In this document: positions 1 to 5,827 of the stretch, in pieces
How positions within the stretch are numbered: position 1 is the first letter of the stretch
Layout: each line of letters opens with the position of its first letter
From: CAZGOM01 sp964527265
GTDB lineage: Bacteria > Planctomycetota > Phycisphaerae > Phycisphaerales > Phycisphaeraceae
Assembly: GCA_964527265.1 (NCBI GenBank)
Contig: CAZGOM010000254.1
Coordinates: 1 to 6,890 of the forward strand
Reading direction: 5' to 3'
DNA length: 6,890 nucleotides
Program-made: the position numbers and the translations under genes
Notes under the pieces: generated by a model
Database searches by the model: none
Told to the model about the DNA's origin: nothing
The model's input: the letters and a program-made list of their open reading frames with translations, nothing else

Positions 1-746
1 GCGAAGGCTTTGCGTCCGGCGGGGGTGAGGAGGCCGCCGAGTTCCTGGACGACTTGAGCGCGGCGGGCGGCCTGGGCCATGGCGTCTATGCCGAGCTTGC
101 GCTGGATGAGGGTGTCGGGGAGAGAGGCCATGAGGCGGATGTGTGCGGCGACGATGGCGAGGAGGCGGTCGTTGTTGAATTTGGGGGCTTCATCGCGGAT
201 CCAGGCGGCGGCTTTGTCGAAGACATCGGTGAAGCCGTTGGCGTATTGACGGGCGATGAGGTCGCGGTCCTTGGCCATTTTCATGGCCTGGAGGATGGGG
301 ATGACGGTTTGGCTTTGAGATTGCTGGGCGACGTCGGCTTCGTCGGATGTGCCCAGGCCGCCGGGCTTGGCGTAGGCGATGGCCTGGTAGATGAGGCGGC
401 TGTCTTCCTGATTCAAGACGGCGAGGCACTGGGAGACGCCTGGGCGGAATTCTTCACCAGCGGCCGACCAGGCGAGGGGGGCGATGAGGAGGATGATGCC
501 GAGGTTTGTGTTGGTGTTGAGGCGATCGCGGGTGGCTTTGACGGATTGGTAGACGGCCTGGCCGACGCCGAGGGTGCGGGTGTGAGCGAGGATGGGGGCG
601 ACGATGCGGGCGCTGTCGACGAAATCGCGCCATGTGAGGTTGGCGAAGCTGGCGCCGGGGTGGACGTTGCCGGGCTTTGGTGCCATGACTTCATCGGTGC
701 ATGCGCGTTCGATGCAGCCAGCGATTTCGTCGGGGGTGAGGGGCAT
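1..746 (-). CDS. CitG-like protein, triphosphoribosyl-dephospho-CoA synthase family (3' end outside window)
   Basis: I translated this frame by hand; 248 codons are present and the C-terminus lies beyond the left edge. Family hallmarks are KPGN at residues 24-27, followed by a V-H-P-G-A-S-F-A stretch, GVGQAV at 60-65, NTNLGI at 79-84, APL at 89-91 and GGLG...DEADV at 129-139. CitG/MdcB enzymes convert ATP and 3'-dephospho-CoA into the prosthetic-group precursor of citrate or malonate lyase, releasing adenine. No citD/E/F or mdc genes are visible, so that role is not supported here. CitG-like homologues also occur in methanogens and in bacteria with tetrahydromethanopterin-linked C1 genes, where the reaction is uncertain. 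The ATG at 744-746 is chosen because the conserved region begins about 20 residues later. No Shine-Dalgarno precedes it. Of 16 Gly codons, 14 are GGC and none GGG. Family membership is firm, the substrate is not. Confidence 0.85.
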   Translation of the reverse strand, partial: MPLTPDEIAGCIERACTDEVMAPKPGNVHPGASFANLTWRDFVDSARIVAPILAHTRTLGVGQAVYQSVKATRDRLNTNTNLGIILLIAPLAWSAAGEEFRPGVSQCLAVLNQEDSRLIYQAIAYAKPGGLGTSDEADVAQQSQSQTVIPILQAMKMAKDRDLIARQYANGFTDVFDKAAAWIRDEAPKFNNDRLLAIVAAHIRLMASLPDTLIQRKLGIDAMAQAARRAQVVQELGGLLTPAGRKAF

Positions 747-1030
747 GGGAGGAGTGGGGTTTGGGGTGAAGACGACGCGGCTAAGAGCGAGATTCTACTC
801 TCGACGGGTGCGATAGAGGGGAAGGATTTGAGTGAAATCAGAAGCGCATGGAGGTGGACTTCAGATGTGGTGGGAGACGGCTTGTTTGTTGGTGGGTGAG
901 CGGGAAGGGGGACAGGTTCATTGAAGAAAGGAACCAGTCCCTCAGGAGGGTTGGGGCCGATGGTTTTTTGCGGTTCACAGGTCCAACGGGACACTGGCGC
1001 AGACGCCAGTGGGAGTGGAGATACTGAGGA
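747..1030. other. Intergenic region between pseudopilin and CitG-like gene
   Basis: This 284-bp stretch has no convincing gene; open frames crossing it on the minus strand are Pro/Ser-rich low-complexity translations. It must hold the promoter of the CitG-like gene. The best -10 candidate on the minus strand is TAGAAT (plus-strand 792-797), about 45 bp before the ATG, but no matching -35 is seen. That box sits in a small CGAGA/TCTCG hairpin (788-803). A perfect 8-bp hairpin lies at 992-1011 and is listed separately. Confidence 0.5.
992..1011. repeat. Perfect 8-bp inverted repeat, REP-like or terminator hairpin
   Basis: The arms CACTGGCG (992-999) and CGCCAGTG (1004-1011) are exactly complementary around a 4-nt loop, CAGA. 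The hairpin lies 20 bp past the pseudopilin stop, where a transcription terminator is expected, but no T-run follows directly on the minus strand; the first A/T-rich stretch is about 25 nt further and has the wrong polarity. It could be a factor-dependent terminator, an mRNA 3'-stabilising hairpin, or one copy of a dispersed extragenic palindrome. Copy number in the genome would decide. Confidence 0.5.
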
Positions 1031-1915
1031 TTAATACCAGGCGTCGAGGTAGGACGTGGAGAGGTAGCTGGGGTGGGCGGTGTCGGCGTAGCTGAAGAAC
1101 ATATCTGACCAGCGCGGGGGTAAGTTTGCGGCGTTGAGGGTGGTTTTTTTGACGCGGAAGGCGGTGCCGTCGCCGAAACCGGCGACAAAGCCGACGCCGT
1201 CGTGGACTTTTGTGCTGTCGGGCTTGGCGTAGATGGTGTCGACGGCGCAGGAAAAGAGGGCGATGGGGGCGGCGAGGCTGGTGCGGGTGACGTGGCCGGA
1301 GGGGTAGTAGGGACCGCCCTGGAGGTTGCCTTCGATTTTGGAAGCGATGGGAACGTAGTAGGAATCCCAGCGGAGGATGTAGTTTGGCCAGTTCCACATC
1401 ACATTGCCGTTGCCTGAGTAGCCGTTGTAGTAGGGGCTGGCCGAGTAGGGTGAGCGGAAGATGATGCTGTGGACAGCGCCGGTCTGGCCGAGGAATTTGC
1501 CGTAGGCGGCGACTTCATCGAGCTTGGCGGCGAGGAGGGGGGTGGACCAGGGGTGATCGGTGCAGGAGCCGGCGCGGCCGTTGGCGAGATAGCCCTTGGC
1601 GTAGAGGACGGAGAGGCCGACGGGTTGAGCCCAGTCAGGTGTGAATTGATCCTGCATGACGTGGCTGTAGGAATTGCCGATGAGGGGGCGGGGGACGGCG
1701 CTTTTGTTGTCGAGGGTGTAGCCGAGGTATCCGATGCCGATGCCGCGCTGGCGGGACATGCAGACGACGAGGCGGGCTTCGGTGCGGGTTTTGCTGAGGG
1801 TGGGGATGGTCAGAGAGATAAGGATGGTCAGGATGGTGATGACCACGAGGAGTTCAATGAGCGTGAAGCCGGGTGCAGATTGGCGCAGGAATAGGGAAGC
1901 GGGGGATCGGGTCAT
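1031..1915 (-). CDS. Pseudopilin with prepilin-type N-terminal methylation motif and H-X9-DG-like C-terminus
   Basis: The 294-aa product starts with a 16-residue basic leader ending in Gly16, then FTLIELLVV from Phe17 with Glu at mature position +5 (residue 21). This is a class III (type IV prepilin) cleavage/methylation site, and it continues into a hydrophobic helix to about residue 40. Prepilin peptidase should cut after Gly16, leaving an inner-membrane-anchored, extracytoplasmic protein. After the helix come A-R-L-V-V-C-M-S (47-54) and Y-T-L-D-N (66-70), matching the helix-to-body junction of large PVC pseudopilins. Near the C-terminus His238 is followed by Asp249-Gly250, a one-residue-longer version of the H-X9-DG signature. 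The body is Tyr/Ser/Gly-rich. Such proteins are thought to be minor or secretion-type pseudopilins; no substrate is established. The ATG overlaps the upstream regulator stop by 4 nt, with GAGGGA 8 nt upstream as a possible ribosome site, so translation is probably coupled. Confidence 0.88.
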   Translation of the reverse strand: MTRSPASLFLRQSAPGFTLIELLVVITILTILISLTIPTLSKTRTEARLVVCMSRQRGIGIGYLGYTLDNKSAVPRPLIGNSYSHVMQDQFTPDWAQPVGLSVLYAKGYLANGRAGSCTDHPWSTPLLAAKLDEVAAYGKFLGQTGAVHSIIFRSPYSASPYYNGYSGNGNVMWNWPNYILRWDSYYVPIASKIEGNLQGGPYYPSGHVTRTSLAAPIALFSCAVDTIYAKPDSTKVHDGVGFVAGFGDGTAFRVKKTTLNAANLPPRWSDMFFSYADTAHPSYLSTSYLDAWY

Positions 1916-3021
1916 GTGGCTGTTCCCTCAAGTTCGTGTTGGAAGATGGCGGGCACGCGGACGTTGATGGGTTCGATGAAGGTTTTGCCGTAGAGCGGAT
2001 TGGTGCGGAGAGAATCGAGCGTGCGGATGCAGGTGCGGAGAATGGTGGAGGCATCGAAGCCCAGGCGGGTGATGGGAAAGGATTCGTGGGGGAGCGGAGC
2101 GGGGGCGCTGGAGAAATTGGCATGGCCGACTACTTGGACGTCATGGGGGGCTTGTATGCCGAGGTCTTTGAGTCCGAGCATGGCGGCGGGGATGAAGTTG
2201 TCGTCGGCGATGACGAGGGCGTCGGGGCGGTGGGTTTGGCTGGCATGAAACAGGGAGCGGACGGCGTAGCGCGCCCAGGCGGGGGTGTGGCCGAAGGCAC
2301 CCTGGACCCAATGGGGCTGGACGGTGACGCCGTTGCGGGTGAGGAGGGCGATGACGTCGGCGACGTGGCCATCGATGTTGAAATTGCTTCCACCGGCAAC
2401 GACGACGGCGACACGGCGGCGGCCGCGGGAGAGGAGCCATTGCGCGGCGCGCTCGTAAAAATGGGTCATGTCCGGGGTGACGCTGGCGACATCCCAGAGT
2501 GAGGGGCCGATGATGACTTTGGGGAGGCGGGCATTGGCGGTGAAGAGGGTGCGGGCGAGGGTGAAAGCGTCGCCGGCGAAGATCACCCCGGCGAGGCGGT
2601 GAGCCTGGATGTCGTCGAGCAGTGCTTGATAGCTTTCATCGTGTTCGCTGGAGATGGAATGATGGGTTGTGAGGGACATGCCGGGGGGCATAAGCCCGGC
2701 GGCGGCGGCCTGGGCGCAGAGTGCGGCTTGGAAGCGGGACCAGAGCTCGGGCTTTTGGGGGGAGGAGTTGAAGACGAGTGCGTAGGAGACGAGGTGGGGA
2801 GGGAGATGTGAGACGAATGTGCCGCGGGTGCTGTCGACGGAGATGAAGCGTTCGGAGGCGAGTTCTTCGAGGGCGGATTGAACGGTGGCGATGCTGACTT
2901 TGAATTGACGGACGAACTGCTGGCGGGTGGGGATGCGATCGCCGGGGCGGTATTTTCCGGAGACGATGCTGCCGCGGATGAGGGAGACGATTTTTTTTCT
3001 TTTGATATTGGGCTTGGACAT
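1912..3021 (-). CDS. GntR-type transcriptional regulator with LacI/periplasmic-binding-like effector domain
   Basis: The 369-aa product has a GntR winged helix-turn-helix at about residues 8-70: G-D-R-I-P-T-R-Q-Q-F (27-36), recognition-helix region K-V-S-I-A-T-V-Q (41-48), and wing R-G-T-F-V (66-70). From about residue 79 it has a LacI-type sugar-binding fold, with GVIFAG at 145-150, a central V-A-V-V-V-A-G-G segment (204-211) and D-A-L-V-I-A-D-D-N-F (267-276) followed by the usual L-G-I-Q-A-P-H-D-V-Q-V-V-G-H run to 300. This GntR/LacI hybrid layout is that of AraR-type regulators, which usually sense a carbohydrate; the ligand here is unknown. The ATG at 3019-3021 is chosen over one 51 codons upstream because the family begins just before the winged helix and the extension would read through the promoter. 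No Shine-Dalgarno is seen. The stop overlaps the pseudopilin start (ATGA), so the two genes share a transcript. Confidence 0.9.
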   Translation of the reverse strand: MSKPNIKRKKIVSLIRGSIVSGKYRPGDRIPTRQQFVRQFKVSIATVQSALEELASERFISVDSTRGTFVSHLPPHLVSYALVFNSSPQKPELWSRFQAALCAQAAAAGLMPPGMSLTTHHSISSEHDESYQALLDDIQAHRLAGVIFAGDAFTLARTLFTANARLPKVIIGPSLWDVASVTPDMTHFYERAAQWLLSRGRRRVAVVVAGGSNFNIDGHVADVIALLTRNGVTVQPHWVQGAFGHTPAWARYAVRSLFHASQTHRPDALVIADDNFIPAAMLGLKDLGIQAPHDVQVVGHANFSSAPAPLPHESFPITRLGFDASTILRTCIRTLDSLRTNPLYGKTFIEPINVRVPAIFQHELEGTAT

Positions 3022-3036
3022 GGGAAATGGGCCGGA

Positions 3037-3056
3037 TTTTAGTTGTTCAGTTAAAA
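3037..3056. promoter_or_regulatory. Candidate operator for the GntR/LacI-type regulator
   Basis: TTTTAGTTGTTCAGTTAAAA is an imperfect 20-bp dyad with 7 of 10 base pairs matched: outer TTTTA/TAAAA and inner TG/CA. It lies between the predicted transcription start and the regulator ATG, in an A/T-rich island within GC-rich DNA. The position fits negative autoregulation by a dimeric regulator. That it is bound by this protein is inference. Confidence 0.35.
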
Positions 3057-3068
3057 TGAATAATAAGT

Positions 3069-3096
3069 AGTATAAGGTGGGGAAAGGAGAAGGCAA
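3069..3096 (-). promoter_or_regulatory. Sigma70-like promoter of the regulator-pseudopilin unit
   Basis: On the minus strand TTGCCT (3096-3091) and TATACT (3074-3069) are separated by 16 bp, close to the -35/-10 consensus. Transcription would start near 3062, giving a 5' leader of about 40 nt that contains the dyad at 3037-3056. This is the most A/T-rich stretch of the window. Confidence 0.5.
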
Positions 3097-3157
3097 GGGA
3101 AATGTTGGGTCGTGGGGTTGGTTGATGTTGAATTGATTGGAAGCGCAATGAGATTCC

Positions 3158-3181
3158 GGGGCAGTTGGGTACAACAGCCCC
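3158..3181 (-). terminator. Hairpin downstream of the nitrilase-family gene
   Basis: GGGGC-A-GTTG (3158-3167) pairs with CAAC-A-GCCCC (3172-3181): 9 bp with one A/A mismatch and a 4-nt loop. It begins 25 nt past the hydrolase stop, in the usual terminator position, and would separate the hydrolase from the regulator promoter. No U-run follows on the minus strand, so intrinsic termination is not assured. Confidence 0.45.
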
Positions 3182-3206
3182 AGACACCCACCAGGAGGGG
3201 ACTTAA

Positions 3207-4124
3207 TCAGCGGTATTTGTTGAAGTAGGGGCGGCGGGGGACGAGGGAGAATTCGGAGATGAGGGATTGGATGTCGAGGGCGGGGTCGAGAGATTCCAGG
3301 AGGAAGGTGACGGAGGGTTGGTCGAAGGTGATGCGGGTGCGATTGCCGTATTTGAGTTGGATTTCGCGGATTTTGGGTTGGTTGATGTCGCCGAAGAGGG
3401 AGACGGAGTTGAAGTTGAGGGTGGCGAGGGCGAGCGGGGGTGCGAAGCCGAAGCGGTAGGTTTCCTGGTTGAAGCCGGCCTGGGCGATGGTCTGGCCCAG
3501 GGGGTTGATGATGGAGGACATGCCGGGATAAGCGAGGACGACGGGGGCGGAGTGGTGGAGGGCGTAGAAGTTGAGGTAAGAGCCGCCGGGGGTGAGGCTG
3601 GGGACGAGGAAGAGATCTGCGCCCTGGTCGGCCTGGGATTGGAAGACCTGGGGGAAGTAGATATCGAAGCAGATGGCGCCGCCGATTTTTAAGCCGCGGA
3701 AGGGGATGAGGGGGGTGATGTCGGGCTGGACGCCTTTGGCGGCTTCGAGCGGGGGGAGTTTTCGTTTGTGGTATTTGCCGGCGACAGAGCCGTCGGACTC
3801 AATGAGGAAGAAGGCGTTTCGCGGAGTGCCCTGGTCGCTGTAGATGATGGGAAGGGCGAGGGCGAGGCGGTGCTTGATGGCGCGGTCGATGAGGGGGGCC
3901 ATGGAGCGCTGCCAGGGCTGGGCAGTGAGTTCTTCAAGGGAGACGCTGTCGGGACCGGAGGGGCCGAAGGGTTTGTAGGCGTTTAAAAGTTCGGGGAGGA
4001 CGAGGAGATCGACTTTGGCGGCGCCGGCGAAATCAATGAGGGTGAGGGCGTGGGAGAGCTTGTGGTCGAGGGAATCGAAGGAGATGTCAGCGATGGAGCC
4101 GGCTGCGATGGTGAGGTTACGCAT
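3207..4124 (-). CDS. Carbon-nitrogen hydrolase (nitrilase superfamily), substrate unknown
   Basis: The 305-aa product has the nitrilase-superfamily fold and triad in order: Glu45 in L-V-L-P-E-L-L (41-47), Lys120 in G-K-Y-H-K-R-K-L (116-123) and the nucleophile Cys152 in G-G-A-I-C-F-D-I-Y-F-P (148-158). Members hydrolyse or condense C-N bonds in nitriles, amides, carbamoyl compounds or glutamine, usually in the cytosol; there is no signal peptide here. The usual R-A-x-E-N segment after the nucleophile is not recognisable. In its place lies A-L-H-H-S-A-P-V-V-L-A-Y-P before the conserved S-S-I-I-N-P-L-G (203-210), so a well-studied subfamily such as omega-amidase or N-carbamoylputrescine amidase cannot be assigned. 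The C-terminal 60 residues or so extend beyond the core. The ATG at 4122-4124 is the only start that keeps the first strand and adds nothing; no Shine-Dalgarno is seen. Its promoter must lie in or beyond the heptamer array upstream. Confidence 0.88.
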   Translation of the reverse strand: MRNLTIAAGSIADISFDSLDHKLSHALTLIDFAGAAKVDLLVLPELLNAYKPFGPSGPDSVSLEELTAQPWQRSMAPLIDRAIKHRLALALPIIYSDQGTPRNAFFLIESDGSVAGKYHKRKLPPLEAAKGVQPDITPLIPFRGLKIGGAICFDIYFPQVFQSQADQGADLFLVPSLTPGGSYLNFYALHHSAPVVLAYPGMSSIINPLGQTIAQAGFNQETYRFGFAPPLALATLNFNSVSLFGDINQPKIREIQLKYGNRTRITFDQPSVTFLLESLDPALDIQSLISEFSLVPRRPYFNKYR

Positions 4125-4147
4125 GGGGGGATGGTAAGGAGAGATGT

Positions 4148-4266
4148 GTCCAGCGTCCAGCGTCCAGCGTCCCGAGTCCCGAGTCCCGAGTCCAGAGTCC
4201 AGAGTCCAGAGTTTAGAGTTTAGAGTTCAGAGCCCAGAGTTCAGCGTTCAGAGTTCAGAGGTCAGA
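4148..4266. repeat. Degenerate heptamer tandem array (17 units)
   Basis: Seventeen 7-bp units follow each other without a break: GTCCAGC x3, GTCCCGA x3, GTCCAGA x3, GTTTAGA x2, GTTCAGA, GCCCAGA, GTTCAGC, GTTCAGA x2 and GGTCAGA. Related pieces (GTCCTGT, GTCCAGA, GTCCTGG) continue to about 4294. Identical neighbours in groups of two or three suggest local unit duplication by slippage followed by substitution. It fills most of the divergent intergenic region between the hydrolase and the SRPBCC-epimerase gene, so it must lie in or between their control regions. There are no spacers, so it is not a CRISPR array. Similar heptanucleotide arrays (STRR) are known in cyanobacteria. Confidence 0.95.
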
Positions 4267-4384
4267 GGTCTTGTGTCCTGTGTCCAGAGTCCTGGGTTGA
4301 AGAAGCGGAGTTGGAGTTGAAGAGGGAGAGCCGAGGTTCGGCGTCATTTTGGGCGGGTGGCGGGGAGCAGGGAGGCGTTATGCG

Positions 4385-4397
4385 TACAATCCTGCAA
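4385..4397 (+). promoter_or_regulatory. -10 box placed for a leaderless transcript
   Basis: TACAAT (4385-4390) differs from TATAAT at one position and ends 6 nt before the A of the chosen ATG (4397). That would start transcription at the start codon. No Shine-Dalgarno lies at proper spacing before 4397 and no good -35 is seen at 16-18 bp. This supports, but does not prove, leaderless initiation. Confidence 0.35.
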
Positions 4398-5770
4398 TGG
4401 CGGTTTTTGAATTAACTTCTCCGATGCCTTGTTCTTCAGACGAGCTTTTTGCGTGGCATACGCGGCCGGGTGCGTTTGTGCGGCTGAGTCCGCCGTGGGG
4501 GCCGCTGGAACTGGTGGCGAGGGCTGGGGAGTTTCCGGTGATGTGCGTGAAACTGCGGGTGCCGGCGGGGCCGATCCGGATGACGTGGCTGGGGCAGCAT
4601 TCGGATTATGTGGAGGGGAAGTCTTTTCGGGATACGCAGGTGAGCGGGCCGTTCAATAAGTGGGTGCATGACCATTTCATGGAGCCGGGGCCGGATGGGG
4701 GATCGCTGTTGAGGGATCGGGTGGAGTATGAGATTCCGATGGGTTGGCTGGGGCGGGCGATCACGGGACGGGGGATCGCACGGCAGCTTGCGGGGATGTT
4801 TGCGTATCGGCATAAGATCACGGCGCGGGACCTGGGGCGGCATGCGTTGACGCCGGAACCGATGAAGGGGTGCAAGATAGCGATCACGGGGGCGTCGGGT
4901 TTACTGGGGCGCACACTGACGGCGTTTTTCAGCTCTGGTGGGCATGAGGTGGTGCGGATCGGACGGGGGGCGGGGAATGATTTGATGTGGGACCCGAGAC
5001 GGGATGATCTGGGCTTGAAGCCGGGCGCACTGGACGGGGTGAAATGGGTGATTCACCTGGCGGGGGACAATGTGGGGGAGGGGCGATGGACGGAGGAGAA
5101 GAAAAAGCGGATGTGGGAGAGCCGTGTGCCGGTGACAGAGCGGCTGGCGAAGTATCTGGCGGGGATGGAGAAGAGGCCGGAGGTGCTGGTGGGGGCGTCG
5201 GGGATAGGGGTGTTTGGGGATCGCGGAGATGAGATTCTGACTGAAGCGAGCGCGGGGGGCGGGGGATTTTTCGGAGATTTATGCCGAGCGTGGGAGGGGG
5301 CGAGCAGGGCGGCGAAGGATGCCGGCGTGCGTTGCGTGGATTTGCGGTTGAGCATGGTGGTGACGCCGCTTGGAGGAGCGCTGGGGAAGATGCTGCCGGC
5401 TTTTAAGATGGGGTTGGGGGGGCCGCTGGGGAGCGGGAGGCAGTATTGGAGCTGGATCAGCCTGGAGGACGTGGTGGGGCTGTTTCATCATGCATGCGTG
5501 ACGGAGGGATTGAGGGGTTCGGTGAATGCGACGTCGCCGGGGCCGGTGACATGCCGGGAGTTTGTCAGGGAACTGGGGCGGGCTGTGAGGAGACCGGCGG
5601 TGCTGCCTGCGCCGGCGTTTGTGTTGAAGGCGTTCATGGGGGAGGGGGCGGGACCGCTTGTGCTGGCGAGCTGCCGTGCGCTGCCGGAGCGTGCGCTGGA
5701 GAGCGGTTATGAGTTTGTGCATCCGGAATTACGGGAAGCGCTGGAGGAGATGCTGGGGAGAGAGGCGTGA
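4397..5770 (+). CDS. SRPBCC domain fused to TIGR01777/YfcH-type NAD(P)-dependent epimerase-like protein
   Basis: The 457-aa product has three parts. Residues 1-150 resemble a START/SRPBCC (cyclase/dehydrase, COG4276) ligand-binding domain, beginning F-E-L-T-S-P-M-P and ending with the amphipathic stretch A-G-M-F-A-Y-R-H-K. Residues 158-400 are an extended SDR Rossmann fold: GASGLLG (165-171) binds the dinucleotide, LAGDNV (221-226) follows strand 4, and G-A-S-G-I-G-V-F-G-D-R-G-D-E (266-279) is the family's active-site region. Residues 402-454 match the C-terminal DUF1731 region (P-A-P-A-F-V-L...G-Y-E-F-V-H-P-E-L-R-E-A-L). The reaction is unknown for this family; E. coli YfcH has only the latter two parts. 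Phe273 stands where a Tyr is usual. The ATG at 4397 begins exactly at the SRPBCC domain; a start 16 codons upstream adds an unlike segment. Codon third positions are G-rich (GGG dominates Gly), unlike the minus-strand genes. It converges on the lysine-rich gene. Confidence 0.9.
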   Translation: MAVFELTSPMPCSSDELFAWHTRPGAFVRLSPPWGPLELVARAGEFPVMCVKLRVPAGPIRMTWLGQHSDYVEGKSFRDTQVSGPFNKWVHDHFMEPGPDGGSLLRDRVEYEIPMGWLGRAITGRGIARQLAGMFAYRHKITARDLGRHALTPEPMKGCKIAITGASGLLGRTLTAFFSSGGHEVVRIGRGAGNDLMWDPRRDDLGLKPGALDGVKWVIHLAGDNVGEGRWTEEKKKRMWESRVPVTERLAKYLAGMEKRPEVLVGASGIGVFGDRGDEILTEASAGGGGFFGDLCRAWEGASRAAKDAGVRCVDLRLSMVVTPLGGALGKMLPAFKMGLGGPLGSGRQYWSWISLEDVVGLFHHACVTEGLRGSVNATSPGPVTCREFVRELGRAVRRPAVLPAPAFVLKAFMGEGAGPLVLASCRALPERALESGYEFVHPELREALEEMLGREA

Positions 5771-5778
5771 GATGTGAA

Positions 5779-5804
5779 AAGACCGCGGAGGTTTCCGCGG
5801 TCTT
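5779..5804. terminator. Strong hairpin terminator between convergent genes
   Basis: AAGACCGCGGA (5779-5789) and TCCGCGGTCTT (5794-5804) form a perfect 11-bp GC-rich stem with loop GGTT. It begins 8 nt past the SRPBCC-epimerase stop and lies 23 nt past the stop of the lysine-rich gene. Read on the minus strand, the stem runs out into four T residues, as in an intrinsic terminator. On the plus strand only two T residues end the stem before a G-run. It likely serves both genes, best the minus-strand one. Confidence 0.8.
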
Positions 5805-5827
5805 GGGGGGGATAAGAGTGACGAGAC

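Noticed and set aside
54..899. Long plus-strand open frame (281 codons) rich in Gly, Ala, Glu and Asp
   Set aside because: It lies antisense to the CitG-like gene, has no recognisable domain, and its composition is what the complement of GC-rich coding DNA gives.
931..956. Possible second hairpin (CCCT/AGGG with GG...CC flanks)
   Set aside because: Only a 4-bp core stem pairs; the outer arms have mismatches and need bulges, so it is not better than chance in G-rich DNA.
413..994. Minus-strand open frame of 193 codons, Pro/Ser/Thr-rich
   Set aside because: It overlaps the CitG-like gene on the same strand in another frame and is low complexity; the CitG frame shows conserved motifs and the open frame here does not.
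1469..2502. Plus-strand open frames antisense to the pseudopilin and the regulator
   Set aside because: They are Gly/Ala/Glu/Asp-rich mirror translations of well-supported minus-strand genes, with no motif.
3022..3174. 51-codon N-terminal extension of the regulator
   Set aside because: It would translate the -35/-10 region and the dyad; GntR proteins begin just before the winged helix, as the ATG at 3021 does.
3267..3986. Plus-strand open frames antisense to the nitrilase-family gene
   Set aside because: Acidic Gly/Val-rich products without domains, opposite a gene with an intact catalytic triad.
4148..4294. CRISPR array
   Set aside because: The 7-bp units are contiguous with no spacers and are far too short for CRISPR repeats; no cas genes are present.
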